64,000 nucleotides of DNA from Reyranella sp. CPCC 100927 (GTDB lineage: Bacteria > Pseudomonadota > Alphaproteobacteria > Reyranellales > Reyranellaceae). Positions 1 to 7,548 of this stretch are shown one piece after another. The position numbers were made by a program, and so were the translations under genes. Where the stretch lies: positions 186,001 through 250,000 of the forward strand of contig NZ_VOHA01000001.1 of the NCBI RefSeq assembly GCF_007859315.1, written 5' to 3'. The notes under the pieces were generated by a model that did not search any database, was not told the DNA's origin, and worked only from the letters and a program-made list of their open reading frames with translations. Each line of letters starts with the position of its first letter. Within the stretch, counting starts at the first letter, position 1.

Positions 1-1078
1 ATTCGATGATGCTGGATACGCGCGCATCCCGCAGCGGGGGATTGGTGCCGGTCTCGAGCGCCTCGTCGACAAGCTGATCCACCGTTCGATCGTTCAAAGT
101 TTCGGCGATCCAATTGGCCTGGCGCAAGTTACTGAATATTTCTCGTACGATCTCGCGCTTCTTCTTGGCGCTGGCGTCGTAGCCTATGACGAAGTCCCTG
201 AAGTCGTCCGTGTCGCCTGACCAAACGACGCCGCCGCCAGCTTTTGGCACGTCATTGCAGCCCACGCCGAGGATCGACCCACCATCGGAGAGGATTGCAG
301 CGCCTACCTGACGCGACAGATCAGCTGATCTCAGGGCTGCGGCCTGCGCAATGAACATGGAGTATTCATCGCGTCGGGGCGTATGGAACGGATGTCCGAA
401 AATCAGTTCAACAAACCGCCGCAGTTCTGCGCGCATCGCTGCCTCAGCACCCCATCGGAGAAACAGGTCACCCTTGGGAAAGGCGTCACGGACATTCTGG
501 CCCGTTCCGCTCCGGCCTGCGTTTGCGTCCTTCTCCACGAGGCGCTCTGCATCAGCACGATATCGGTCGCCGTTCGAATTGGACTTGGATTGCGCGATCC
601 TCTCGGCAAGACGGGCCACGCGGTCGGCGCGAGGCGCATACACCGATACAGTCAAGAATAGGTCACCATAGATCTTTCGGAGCGTCTCTATTTCCTCAGG
701 GTGTTTGAGCGAGTTGAGCAGGTAAACGACGCGCGAGGCCGGTGGGGCGTGCTCGCTGGCGTTGTCGCGACGCTCCTTGCGAATACGGGCAACAGACAGC
801 AGAGCCATGATGTCCGCGCAGTCGGTTCTCTGGCGCAAATCGTCCGCAGCATCCATGTGCGCATCGATGCGTGCCGCTTCGTCATGGGTGATTTCGGCAA
901 GATGCCCGAATTGGGTGAAGCTATGGAGGAGTGTGCTCAGTCGGACCTCACAGATCGCATAGCCGATCGCGGTGAACTCTGCCGAGATGCAGCGAATAAC
1001 AACGCGTAAGTCCGTCCCCGCAGGGCCGACCAAACCGACAATCACCTCGGGATGCCTGAGCGCTTCAATGCCGGCCAT
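1..1078 (-). CDS. Anti-phage dCTP/dCMP deaminase, AvcD/DcdV family (partial, runs off left edge)
   Basis: One uninterrupted minus-strand frame of 359 codons starts at the ATG at 1078 and leaves the window without a stop. The N-terminus has a P-loop-like GLVGPAGTDL (residues 15-24), typical of the NK-like domain of AvcD/DcdV deaminases. Around residues 235-275 comes the family signature RRDEYSMFIAQAAALRSAD, then LSRQVGAAILS and a GCNDVPKAGGG stretch. The frame ends at ...RVSSIIE. In relatives the zinc-ligand HAE motif follows within about ten residues, so the catalytic residues lie outside the window. Such enzymes deplete dCTP/dCMP during phage infection and block phage replication. AAGGGA four bases before the ATG is a good ribosome-binding site. 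The codons are AT-richer than those of the neighbours (TTA, ATA, AGA, AGT occur), which suggests horizontal transfer. A dCMP deaminase of pyrimidine metabolism is unlikely because of the N-terminal P-loop domain. Confidence 0.85.
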   Translation of the reverse strand, partial: MAGIEALRHPEVIVGLVGPAGTDLRVVIRCISAEFTAIGYAICEVRLSTLLHSFTQFGHLAEITHDEAARIDAHMDAADDLRQRTDCADIMALLSVARIRKERRDNASEHAPPASRVVYLLNSLKHPEEIETLRKIYGDLFLTVSVYAPRADRVARLAERIAQSKSNSNGDRYRADAERLVEKDANAGRSGTGQNVRDAFPKGDLFLRWGAEAAMRAELRRFVELIFGHPFHTPRRDEYSMFIAQAAALRSADLSRQVGAAILSDGGSILGVGCNDVPKAGGGVVWSGDTDDFRDFVIGYDASAKKKREIVREIFSNLRQANWIAETLNDRTVDQLVDEALETGTNPPLRDARVSSIIE

Positions 1079-1140
1079 AATGTCCCTTAAGTTGTATTGT
1101 ATTACAATAATACTATCTATATGCAAGCTTGCAAGGTTTA
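1079..1140 (-). promoter_or_regulatory. Promoter and palindromic operator candidates of the deaminase gene
   Basis: This AT-rich segment lies directly upstream of the minus-strand deaminase. Read on the minus strand, TTGCAA (1134-1129), 16 bases and TATTAT form a plausible sigma-70 promoter. Two perfect palindromes overlap it: TATTGTA-T-TACAATA at 1095-1109 and TGCAAGCTTGCA at 1122-1133. Their position over the -35 and -10 boxes fits operators for a repressor, but no regulator gene is visible in the window. In Vibrio the homologous gene is held inactive by the AvcI RNA encoded upstream; I cannot recognise an AvcI-like RNA here. Confidence 0.5.
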
Positions 1141-1244
1141 GCGCTTGTGCTTTGCACTAGGTGACGCGACCCCCATTGGGGGTGGGTGGCGCGCCGCCCA
1201 GTTCGTGGTACATGGGGCGGATTACTTCATCTCGCGAGTGTCCC

Positions 1245-2687
1245 ATGCCCGGCGGCCAGATCCTCATCAATGGCGACTGGCGGGCGCCCGCCTCTGGCGC
1301 GGCGCTGCCGGTGTTCAATCCCAGCGACGGTGCGGAGTTCGCGAAAATCGCGCGCGGCTCGGCCGAGGACATCGACGGCGCGGTGACGGCGGCGCGGGCG
1401 GCGCTGGAGGGCGGCGCCTGGAGCAAGGTGACGGCGGTCGAGCGCGGTCGGCTGTTGTCCAAGATGGCGCAGAAGGTGGCCGACCATGCCGAGGAGCTGG
1501 CGGTGCTGGAGGCCAAGGACACCGGCAAGCCGATCTCGCAGGCGCGCGCCGATGCCAACGCGCTGGCGCGCTATTTCGAGTTCTATGGCGGTGCTGCCGA
1601 CAAGATCCACGGCGAGACCATTCCCTATCTAAACGGCTATACCGTCTTCACCCTGCGCGAGCCGCACGGCGTGTGCGGGCAGATCATCCCGTGGAACTAT
1701 CCCATGCAGATCTTCGGCCGCACGGCGTGCGGCGCGCTGACCATGGGCAACGCCGTGGTGATGAAGCCGGCCGAGGAAGCATGCCTCTCGGTGCTGCGCG
1801 TTGCCGAATTGATGCTGGAGGTTGGCTTCCCGCCGGGCGCCATCAACATCGTGCCGGGCCTCGGCGCCGAGGCGGGCGCGGCGCTGGCCGACCATCCTGG
1901 TATCGATCATCTGAGCTTCACCGGCTCGCGCCAGGTCGGTGCGCTGGTGCAGGCGGCATCGGCCAAATACAACCGGCCCTGCACCATGGAACTGGGCGGC
2001 AAGAGCCCGCAGGTGGTGTTCGCCGATGCCGACATGGACGCAGCGCTGCCGTTCATCACGCGTGCGATCATCCAGAATGCCGGTCAGACCTGTTCCGCCG
2101 GTTCGCGGCTGCTGGTCGAGGACAAGGTCTATGACACGTTCGTAGGGCGCGTCGCCGAGAAGTTCAAGGCGCTGCGGGCTGGTCCGTGGGATCGCGATCT
2201 CGATGTCGGGCCGCTGATCTCGAAGAAGCAGAAAGAGCGCGTCGACGGTTTCGTGGAAAAGGCCACGGCGGCCGGCGTGAAGCTGCTGGCGGCGGGCGAG
2301 ACCGCGGCCAACGCACCGGCCGGCGGCTACTACGTGGCGCCGCAGGTCTACGGCGACGTGCCGGTGGATCACCTCCTGGCGCAGGAGGAGGTGTTCGGCC
2401 CGGTGTTGGCGGCGATCCGCTTCCGCGATGAGGCCGATGCCATCCGCATCGCCAACGCCACGCCCTACGGGCTGGTGGCGGGCGTGTGGACGCGCGACGG
2501 CGGCAAGCAGATGCGTCTGGCCAAGGCGATCAAGGCCGGCCAGGTGTTCATCAACAATTACGGTGCCGGCGGCGGCATCGAGCTGCCGTTCGGCGGCGTG
2601 AAGGGATCGGGCTTCGGCCGCGAGAAGGGCTTCACGGCGCTGCACGATTTTTCGACCTTGAAGACCGTGGCCATCCAGCACGGCTAA
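1245..2687 (+). CDS. NAD(P)+-dependent aldehyde dehydrogenase (ALDH superfamily)
   Basis: The 480-residue protein has the usual length of class 1/2 or betaine-aldehyde-type dehydrogenases, which oxidise aldehydes to carboxylates in the cytoplasm. Visible motifs are PWNYP near residue 150, the general base in MELGGKSP (Glu near 249), the catalytic cysteine in NAGQTCSAGSR (near 283), and EEVFGPV and PFGGVKGSGFGREKG near the C-terminus. The ATG at 1245 begins the normal N-terminus (QILINGDW). An in-frame ATG at 1212 and another at 1161 would add 11 or 28 atypical residues; no start has a strong ribosome-binding site. The SDR gene follows 17 bases downstream on the same strand, so the two probably form an alcohol/aldehyde catabolic operon. 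The substrate cannot be told from sequence. Confidence 0.9.
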   Translation: MPGGQILINGDWRAPASGAALPVFNPSDGAEFAKIARGSAEDIDGAVTAARAALEGGAWSKVTAVERGRLLSKMAQKVADHAEELAVLEAKDTGKPISQARADANALARYFEFYGGAADKIHGETIPYLNGYTVFTLREPHGVCGQIIPWNYPMQIFGRTACGALTMGNAVVMKPAEEACLSVLRVAELMLEVGFPPGAINIVPGLGAEAGAALADHPGIDHLSFTGSRQVGALVQAASAKYNRPCTMELGGKSPQVVFADADMDAALPFITRAIIQNAGQTCSAGSRLLVEDKVYDTFVGRVAEKFKALRAGPWDRDLDVGPLISKKQKERVDGFVEKATAAGVKLLAAGETAANAPAGGYYVAPQVYGDVPVDHLLAQEEVFGPVLAAIRFRDEADAIRIANATPYGLVAGVWTRDGGKQMRLAKAIKAGQVFINNYGAGGGIELPFGGVKGSGFGREKGFTALHDFSTLKTVAIQHG

Positions 2688-2704
2688 CGAACAGGGAGGA
2701 TACC

Positions 2705-3460
2705 ATGCGTCTGAAGGACAAGGTCGCGATCGTCACGGGTGCCGGCCAGGGCATCGGCGAGGCGATCGCGCAGCGGCTGGCTGAAGAGGGCGCCGCCGTG
2801 GTGATCAATGACGTGAACGCCGCCAATGGCCAGAAGGCCGCCAAGGCGATCACCGACAAGGGCGGCCGTGCTGTCTTCTGCGAGGGCGATGTCACCAAGC
2901 TGGCGGCCAACGAGGCGATGGTGGCGGCGGCGACCAAGAGCTTCGGGCGCATGGACGTGTTCGTCGCCAACGCCGGTGTCACGCACTGGAACAAGCCGAT
3001 GCTGGACGTCACCGAGGACGAGTTCGACAAGATGTTCGCGGTGAACGTGAAGGGCGTCTACCAGGCTGCGCGGGCCTGCGTGCCGGGATGGGAGGCGCAG
3101 AAGTCGGGCAACATGATCGTCATCGCCTCGACCGCGGGCATCCGGCCGCGGCCGGGCCTGGTGTGGTACAACGCCACCAAGGGCGCCGTGATCATCGCGG
3201 TGAAAGCGATGGCGGCCGAGTTCGGGCCCAAGGGCATCCGCTTCAACGCGATCTGCCCGGTCGCTACGGAAACGCCGCTGTTGGCCCACTTCATGGGCGG
3301 CGACAACGCCGACAACCGCACACGTTTTAATGCCACCGTGCCGCTGGGCCGCCTGGGCCAGCCGCTCGATCACGCCAATGCCGCGGTGTTCCTGGCGTCG
3401 GATGAGTCGGCTTTCATCACCGGCGTAGACCTGCCCGTGGACGGTGGTCGCTGTATTTGA
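2705..3460 (+). CDS. Short-chain dehydrogenase/reductase (classical SDR)
   Basis: This 251-residue classical SDR has the NAD-binding TGAGQGIG near the N-terminus, the NAG motif in VANAGVTH, a serine in IASTAG, and the catalytic YNATK (Tyr155, Lys159). It ends with the family's common VDGG motif. It would interconvert an alcohol and a carbonyl compound with NAD(H) or NADP(H). The ATG at 2705 is preceded by a strong GGGAGGA ribosome-binding site. It lies 17 bases after the aldehyde dehydrogenase, and the pair could act in sequence, alcohol to aldehyde to acid. The substrate is unknown. FabG and 3-hydroxyacyl dehydrogenases are close alternatives within the same family. Confidence 0.88.
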   Translation: MRLKDKVAIVTGAGQGIGEAIAQRLAEEGAAVVINDVNAANGQKAAKAITDKGGRAVFCEGDVTKLAANEAMVAAATKSFGRMDVFVANAGVTHWNKPMLDVTEDEFDKMFAVNVKGVYQAARACVPGWEAQKSGNMIVIASTAGIRPRPGLVWYNATKGAVIIAVKAMAAEFGPKGIRFNAICPVATETPLLAHFMGGDNADNRTRFNATVPLGRLGQPLDHANAAVFLASDESAFITGVDLPVDGGRCI

Positions 3461-3464
3461 GTTG

Positions 3465-3606
3465 TTCCTCCTCCCGCAAGAGGGAGAAGGTGGACGCCGC
3501 GCAGCGGCGGCCGGATGAGGGATTACGTACCGTGTCCTTAACCCCTCACCCTCCCATCGCGCTCTGCGCGACGGGTCCCTCCCTCTCCCGCTTGCGGGAG
3601 AGGGGT
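3465..3606. repeat. Intergenic palindromic repeat (REP-like)
   Basis: This gene-free stretch of about 140 bases holds two hairpins. The right one is a perfect 11-bp stem (3581-3591 with 3594-3604) whose core reads CCTCTCCCGCTTGCGGGAG. The left one around 3469-3486 pairs CTCCC with GGGAG. Such CTCTCCCGC/GCGGGAGAG elements recur between genes in many Proteobacteria, and the hairpin at 4175-4196 shares the core. It may also end transcription of the upstream SDR operon. No T-tract follows. Confidence 0.7.
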
Positions 3607-3620
3607 TAGGTCGGACCACC

Positions 3621-4166
3621 ATGCCCCGCTTGTTTGTCGCGTTGCCGCTACCTGACGCCATTGTTGATGATCTGGTGGCGCTGCAGGAAGGCGTTCCCGA
3701 TGCCGCCTGGGTGCCGTCGGACAATTTTCACATCACCCTGGCGTTCATCGGCAACGTGAACGGCGGTGCGCAGCGTGACATCGCCGATGCGTTGGCAACG
3801 ATCGATGGCCCGATCCTGGATCTCGAGATTGCCGGCGTCGATCACTTCGTTGAAGGCCGTACACCGAAGGTGTTGTACGCCGCCGTAACGCCGACCGAGG
3901 GGCTGACCCGGCTGCAGGAAAAGGTCAGCACGACCTTGCGGGGTGAAGGCATCACGCTCGACCGCCGCAAGTTCCGGCCGCATGTCACCTTGGCGCGCTT
4001 CCATCGCCACGCCGAGATGGGACACCACATCGCCCAGTTCGTCGCCAGCAACAATCTCTGCCGCTTCGGCCCGTTCGAGGTCGACTGCTTCCGTCTCTAC
4101 GAGAGCCACATGCGCCCCGACGGCGCCGTGTACACCGTCGAAGCGGAATACCCGCTGGGATATTGA
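3621..4166 (+). CDS. thpR: RNA 2',3'-cyclic phosphodiesterase (2H family, ThpR/LigT)
   Basis: The 181-residue protein belongs to the 2H phosphoesterase family. It has the paired catalytic motifs HxTL: HITLAF in the first half and HVTLARF in the second, at the expected spacing. The N-terminal RLFVALPLP is also typical. Bacterial members hydrolyse 2',3'-cyclic phosphate ends of RNA and were first described as 2'-5' RNA ligases. The start is 15 bases after a REP-like hairpin, so the leader is short. The gene stands alone and converges with the TctC gene. The family call is firm; the cellular substrate is not known. Confidence 0.9.
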   Translation: MPRLFVALPLPDAIVDDLVALQEGVPDAAWVPSDNFHITLAFIGNVNGGAQRDIADALATIDGPILDLEIAGVDHFVEGRTPKVLYAAVTPTEGLTRLQEKVSTTLRGEGITLDRRKFRPHVTLARFHRHAEMGHHIAQFVASNNLCRFGPFEVDCFRLYESHMRPDGAVYTVEAEYPLGY

Positions 4167-4174
4167 GCTAAGGT

Positions 4175-4196
4175 CCTCTCCCGCGAGCGGGAGAGG
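4175..4196. terminator. Bidirectional hairpin between convergent genes
   Basis: A perfect 10-bp inverted repeat (4175-4184 with 4187-4196, two-base loop) lies between the stops of the phosphodiesterase and the minus-strand TctC gene. It shares its CTCTCCCGC core with the repeat at 3581-3604, so it may be a REP-type element acting as a terminator. There is no clear T-tract. Confidence 0.5.
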
Positions 4197-4205
4197 TGAA
4201 AAACC

Positions 4206-5198
4206 TCACTCCGGCTTCAGTCCTGCCGCGTCGGCGACCTTCTTCCATTTCACGGTTTCGGCGGCGATGTGTTTGGCGAGCTCCTCCGACGTGCCGGGCA
4301 GCGGTGCGGCGCCGGCGTCGCGGATCTTCTTCTCGACGTCGGGCAGCTTGATGCCGCGCACGATCTCATCGCTCAGCTTCTTCACGATATCGGCCGGCGT
4401 GCCGGCCGGTGCCGAGACATACCACCACGGCGCCGCGTCGTAGCCGGGCACGCCCGACTCGGCGATGGTGGGCACGTCGGGCAGGTTGAACCAGCGCTTG
4501 GACGACGTCACCGCCAGGGCGCGGATGCCGCCGGACTGGATGTGCGGCAGGTAGACCGGCAGGTTGTCCATCACCGACGGGATGCGGCCGGGCAGCAGGT
4601 CCTGAATCACCAGCGCGCTGCCCTTGTAGACAATGTGCTCGACCTGGATGCCGGTCAGGCTCTTGAAATACTCCATCGCGAGATGGCCGGTCCCGCCGAT
4701 CGCGGGCGAGCCGTAGTTCAACTGGCCCGGCTTGGCCTTGGCGAGCGCGATGTACTCCTGCACCGTCTTGGCCGCGACGCCGGGATGCACGGCCAGCACA
4801 TTGGCGACCTCGCCCACCAATGCCACGGGCGCGAACGCCGTGGCGGTGTCGAACGGCATGCTCTTGTAGAGGAACTGGTTGGTGACGGCCGAACCGACGG
4901 TGCCTAGCAGCAGCGTATAGCCGTCGGGCGGGGCCTTGGCCACGATATCGGCGCCGACATTGCCGCCGGCACCGGGCCGGTTGTCGACGATCGCCTGGAC
5001 GTTCCACGTCGTCTGCAAGTGGTTCGCCACGATGCGGCCCAGGATGTCGGTGGCACCGCCGGCCGCGAAGCCGACAACGATGCGGATCGGCTTGTTGGGA
5101 TACCCGCCCTGCGCCCATCCGTGGCGCGCCAGCGCCGGGGCAGCGAGCAGCGTGCCACCCGTGATCAGGGCACGGCGTCGAGAGATCGAATGAAGCAT
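4206..5198 (-). CDS. Tripartite tricarboxylate transporter substrate-binding protein (TctC/Bug family)
   Basis: The 330-residue periplasmic binding protein has a twin-arginine-like N-terminal signal (SISRRRALITGG), then the mature start YPNKPIRIVVGFAAGG. The family hallmarks PGAGGNVGADIVAKAPPDGYT, NYGSPAIGGTGHLA and PDVPTIAESGVPGYD are all present. Bug proteins capture carboxylates and related small molecules for TctAB membrane partners, but no tctA or tctB lies nearby; orphan copies are common in this group. The ATG at 5198 has AGGGA upstream; an in-frame ATG at 5225 is a weaker alternative. It is less similar to the two tandem paralogues at 54.5-56.5 kb than they are to each other. Confidence 0.9.
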   Translation of the reverse strand: MLHSISRRRALITGGTLLAAPALARHGWAQGGYPNKPIRIVVGFAAGGATDILGRIVANHLQTTWNVQAIVDNRPGAGGNVGADIVAKAPPDGYTLLLGTVGSAVTNQFLYKSMPFDTATAFAPVALVGEVANVLAVHPGVAAKTVQEYIALAKAKPGQLNYGSPAIGGTGHLAMEYFKSLTGIQVEHIVYKGSALVIQDLLPGRIPSVMDNLPVYLPHIQSGGIRALAVTSSKRWFNLPDVPTIAESGVPGYDAAPWWYVSAPAGTPADIVKKLSDEIVRGIKLPDVEKKIRDAGAAPLPGTSEELAKHIAAETVKWKKVADAAGLKPE

Positions 5199-5242
5199 GG
5201 CATCCCTGTGCGGCTGTGTTGTCATCGGTTTTGCGTAATTGA

Positions 5243-6136
5243 TCACGCGCGCTCGATGTGGTCCAGCGTGCGCGCGATCTGTGCCGGATAGGGGTCGCCG
5301 AACAGGGCGGCATGCACCAGCAGCGGATAGAGATTGTAGATTGCGCACCGATGTTCGGCGAAACCGGGCGGCACCGGATTGAGCGTGAAATAGCGATGCT
5401 GGAAGGCCGCCGGAAAACCGCCGAACAGCGTGGTGAAGGCGATTTCGATCTCCGGATGGCTCCACGACACGGCCGGGTCGATCACGGCCACGACACGCCC
5501 GCGCCGGCAGAGCACGTTACCGGCCCGCAGATCGCCGTGGATCAGCGCCGGTTGCGCCGGCTCTGTCAGCAGTGTCTGCAGCCGCGCGCCCAGCTGCTCG
5601 ATGCGCTGCATCGTTGCCGTTTCCAGCCGGCCGCGACGCAGGGCCAGCCAGGCCGCGGTCCATACGCGCTTCCAGCGGAAGAACGCCGTCCAGGTGTCCC
5701 AGCGCTCGTTGATCTGCGGCAGGCCGCCGATCATCACGTCGTAGCGATAGCCGAACGGCGGTTCGCCGTCCGCCGGTATCGGGGTCCGGTGCAGAGCGGC
5801 GAGACGTTCCGCAAAGGCGGCGGCGCCCTCGTCGGACAACCGGCTGCCGTCATGATCGATCCAATCCATGACCAGCAGGCGATCGTCGCTGAAATGCACG
5901 CGCGGCACCGGCCAGCCGGCAGCGGCGAGGTCGCGCAGCGTGCGGCCTTCGCTTGTCAGGTGCCGCGGCGCGGTCTTGGCCACCAGCCTGTCGCCGCCGA
6001 TGGCGATCTGCCACAGGCGGGCGCCATGGCCGCCATCGGCCATCGCCGTGACCGACGCCGGGCGCTGGCCCAAGGCGGCCTCGATCTGCGCGTTGAGGGC
6101 CGCCGCATCGTCCAAGGGCTGGGCTCGGGTGGTCAC
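5243..6136 (-). CDS. Fructosamine/ketosamine-3-kinase family protein
   Basis: The 297-residue protein matches the FN3K family. LVAKTAP holds the ATP-binding lysine, and HLTSEGRTLRDLAAAGWPVP is typical of the N-lobe. Further on come the catalytic loop LIHGDLRAGNVL, the metal-binding VIDPAV, then EIEIAFTTLFGGFP and the C-terminal NLYPLLVH. Family members phosphorylate sugars bound to protein amines (ribulosamines, erythrulosamines, fructosamines), which destabilises the adduct and repairs the protein. The gene overlaps the stop of the upstream phosphatase by four bases (ATGA), so they are translationally coupled. Pairing of FN3K homologues with LMW phosphatases is known in bacteria and supports a deglycation role. 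An aminoglycoside phosphotransferase is less likely given the family-specific DPAV and FGGF motifs. Confidence 0.85.
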   Translation of the reverse strand: MTTRAQPLDDAAALNAQIEAALGQRPASVTAMADGGHGARLWQIAIGGDRLVAKTAPRHLTSEGRTLRDLAAAGWPVPRVHFSDDRLLVMDWIDHDGSRLSDEGAAAFAERLAALHRTPIPADGEPPFGYRYDVMIGGLPQINERWDTWTAFFRWKRVWTAAWLALRRGRLETATMQRIEQLGARLQTLLTEPAQPALIHGDLRAGNVLCRRGRVVAVIDPAVSWSHPEIEIAFTTLFGGFPAAFQHRYFTLNPVPPGFAEHRCAIYNLYPLLVHAALFGDPYPAQIARTLDHIERA

Positions 6137-6627
6137 GCCGTCAACGACGTGGCGCGCAGATGCTCCAGCAGCGCCGCGCAGCCGGCCTCGATGGTGTCCA
6201 GGGCGCGCTCGTAATCGGCGAGAGTGCCGTACCAGGGATCGGCGACCTCCTGCAGGCCCAGATGCGGCGCCGTGTCGAGGAACAGGCGCGGTTTGTCCTT
6301 CAATGCCGGCGGTGCCATGGCGCGCAACGCGCGCAGGTGGCCACGGTCCATCGCCAGCACGTGGTCGAAACGCTGCAGGTCAGGCGCGACGACCTGCCGG
6401 GCCCGCAGGTCGGCAAGGTCATAGCCGCGGCGTGCCGCCACGCGCACCGCGTCACGGCTGGGCGGCTCACCGACATGGCCGTCGTAGGTACCGGCCGAAT
6501 CGATGTGGAAGCCGGTCGCCAGGCCCTCCCGTGCAGCCATGGTCCGGAACACGCCCTCGGCCGTGGGCGAGCGGCAGATATTGCCGGTGCAGACGAACAG
6601 GACACCGATCACGCGCGTACCTCGCAT
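6133..6627 (-). CDS. Low-molecular-weight protein-tyrosine phosphatase family
   Basis: The 164-residue protein opens with VLFVCTGNICRSPTAEGVF, which contains the P-loop C(X)5R; the general-acid motif VADPWYG is near residue 122. These are the essential elements of the family. Because it is the first gene of a two-gene operon with an FN3K homologue, it may dephosphorylate ribulosamine- or erythrulosamine-5-phosphates, an activity shown for LMW-PTP-A in relatives, and so prepare substrate for the kinase. A protein-tyrosine phosphatase role (for instance for the Wzc-like kinase at 29-31 kb) is possible, but the genes are far apart. The sirtuin gene starts divergently 69 bases upstream. Confidence 0.9.
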   Translation of the reverse strand: MRGTRVIGVLFVCTGNICRSPTAEGVFRTMAAREGLATGFHIDSAGTYDGHVGEPPSRDAVRVAARRGYDLADLRARQVVAPDLQRFDHVLAMDRGHLRALRAMAPPALKDKPRLFLDTAPHLGLQEVADPWYGTLADYERALDTIEAGCAALLEHLRATSLTA

Positions 6628-6696
6628 ATCATGATGGCTATCTAACGTGCGCCGCGCCGCCGCGCTATGGTGGCGCGGTCAACCGGGAGAACGCGT

Positions 6697-7425
6697 ATGC
6701 ATCAGGATGTCGGCCAGGGCTGCATTGTCGTGCTGACCGGCGCCGGGATTTCCAAGGAGTCCGGCATCGATACCTTCCGCGACGAGGATGGGCTGTGGAG
6801 CAAGTTCGATCTCGAGGAGGTGGCCACCATCGAGGCGTGGCATCGCGACAAGCGCAAGGTGCTCGATTTCTATAACCAGGGTCTCACCTGGTTCCAGGGC
6901 GCCAACATCCGGCCCAATGCCGCGCACGAAGCGCTGGCGCGGTTGGAACGAGAATGGCCCGGCGAGGTGCTGGTCGTCACCCAGAACATCGACCTGCTGC
7001 ACGAGGGCGCCGGCTCGAAGAACGTACTGCACATGCATGGCCAGGCAGGGAAGATCCGCTGCATGGTCTGCGAGACGATCATCGACTCGGACATGCGGCT
7101 CGATGTCGAGACGCTGTGCCCGCATTGCGGCGCGCGCGGCCAGCTGCGTCCGCACGTCGTGTGGTTCGGCGAGATGCCGCTGCGGATGGACGAGATCTAC
7201 GCCGCGCTCGATCGCTGCCGCCTGTTCATGTCTGTCGGTACCTCGGGCATGGTCTATCCGGCCGCCGGTTTCGTGCAGCATGTCCGTCAGCGTGTTCCGC
7301 GGGCGCACACGGTGGAACTGAACCTTGAACCGTCGGACGGACACTCGCTGTTCCAGGAGCGCATCTACGGCCCGGCGACCGAGGTCGTACCGGCCTATAT
7401 TGAGAAAGTGTTGACAGGGGGATGA
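6697..7425 (+). CDS. cobB: Sirtuin NAD+-dependent protein deacylase (CobB-like)
   Basis: The 242-residue class III sirtuin has GAGISKESGIDTFRDEDGLW, TQNIDLLHEGAGS and the catalytic histidine in HMHGQ (His114). Zinc cysteines are CMVC and CPHCG, and VVWFGEMP follows. It removes acyl groups from lysines using NAD+. In E. coli CobB the FYNARRR segment supplies Tyr92 and Arg95, which mark desuccinylases. Here the same place reads FYNQGLTWF, so the tyrosine is kept but the arginine is not, and acetyl-lysine preference is more likely. The ATG at 6697 has GGGAGA seven bases upstream; a start at 6667 would add ten unconserved residues. It is divergent from the FN3K/phosphatase operon. Confidence 0.9.
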   Translation: MHQDVGQGCIVVLTGAGISKESGIDTFRDEDGLWSKFDLEEVATIEAWHRDKRKVLDFYNQGLTWFQGANIRPNAAHEALARLEREWPGEVLVVTQNIDLLHEGAGSKNVLHMHGQAGKIRCMVCETIIDSDMRLDVETLCPHCGARGQLRPHVVWFGEMPLRMDEIYAALDRCRLFMSVGTSGMVYPAAGFVQHVRQRVPRAHTVELNLEPSDGHSLFQERIYGPATEVVPAYIEKVLTGG

Positions 7426-7548
7426 CAGCAATTGGCCACGGTGTGTACTCGACAGGACAAGAAAATGTCATCCTGATAGAGTTTCGTGGCGGCGCTGACT
7501 GGGCTGGAACATACTACCCGTGTCTGAGTTCTTTCGGGGGGAGTTCAG

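Noticed and set aside
1-1078. Reading the left end as non-coding because no complete frame is present
   Set aside because: An unbroken minus-strand frame simply lacks its stop inside the window, and its residues match the deaminase family throughout.
3465-3606. CRISPR-like repeat array
   Set aside because: Only two hairpins of a REP-type element, no regular spacer-repeat pattern; no CRISPR array was seen anywhere in the window.
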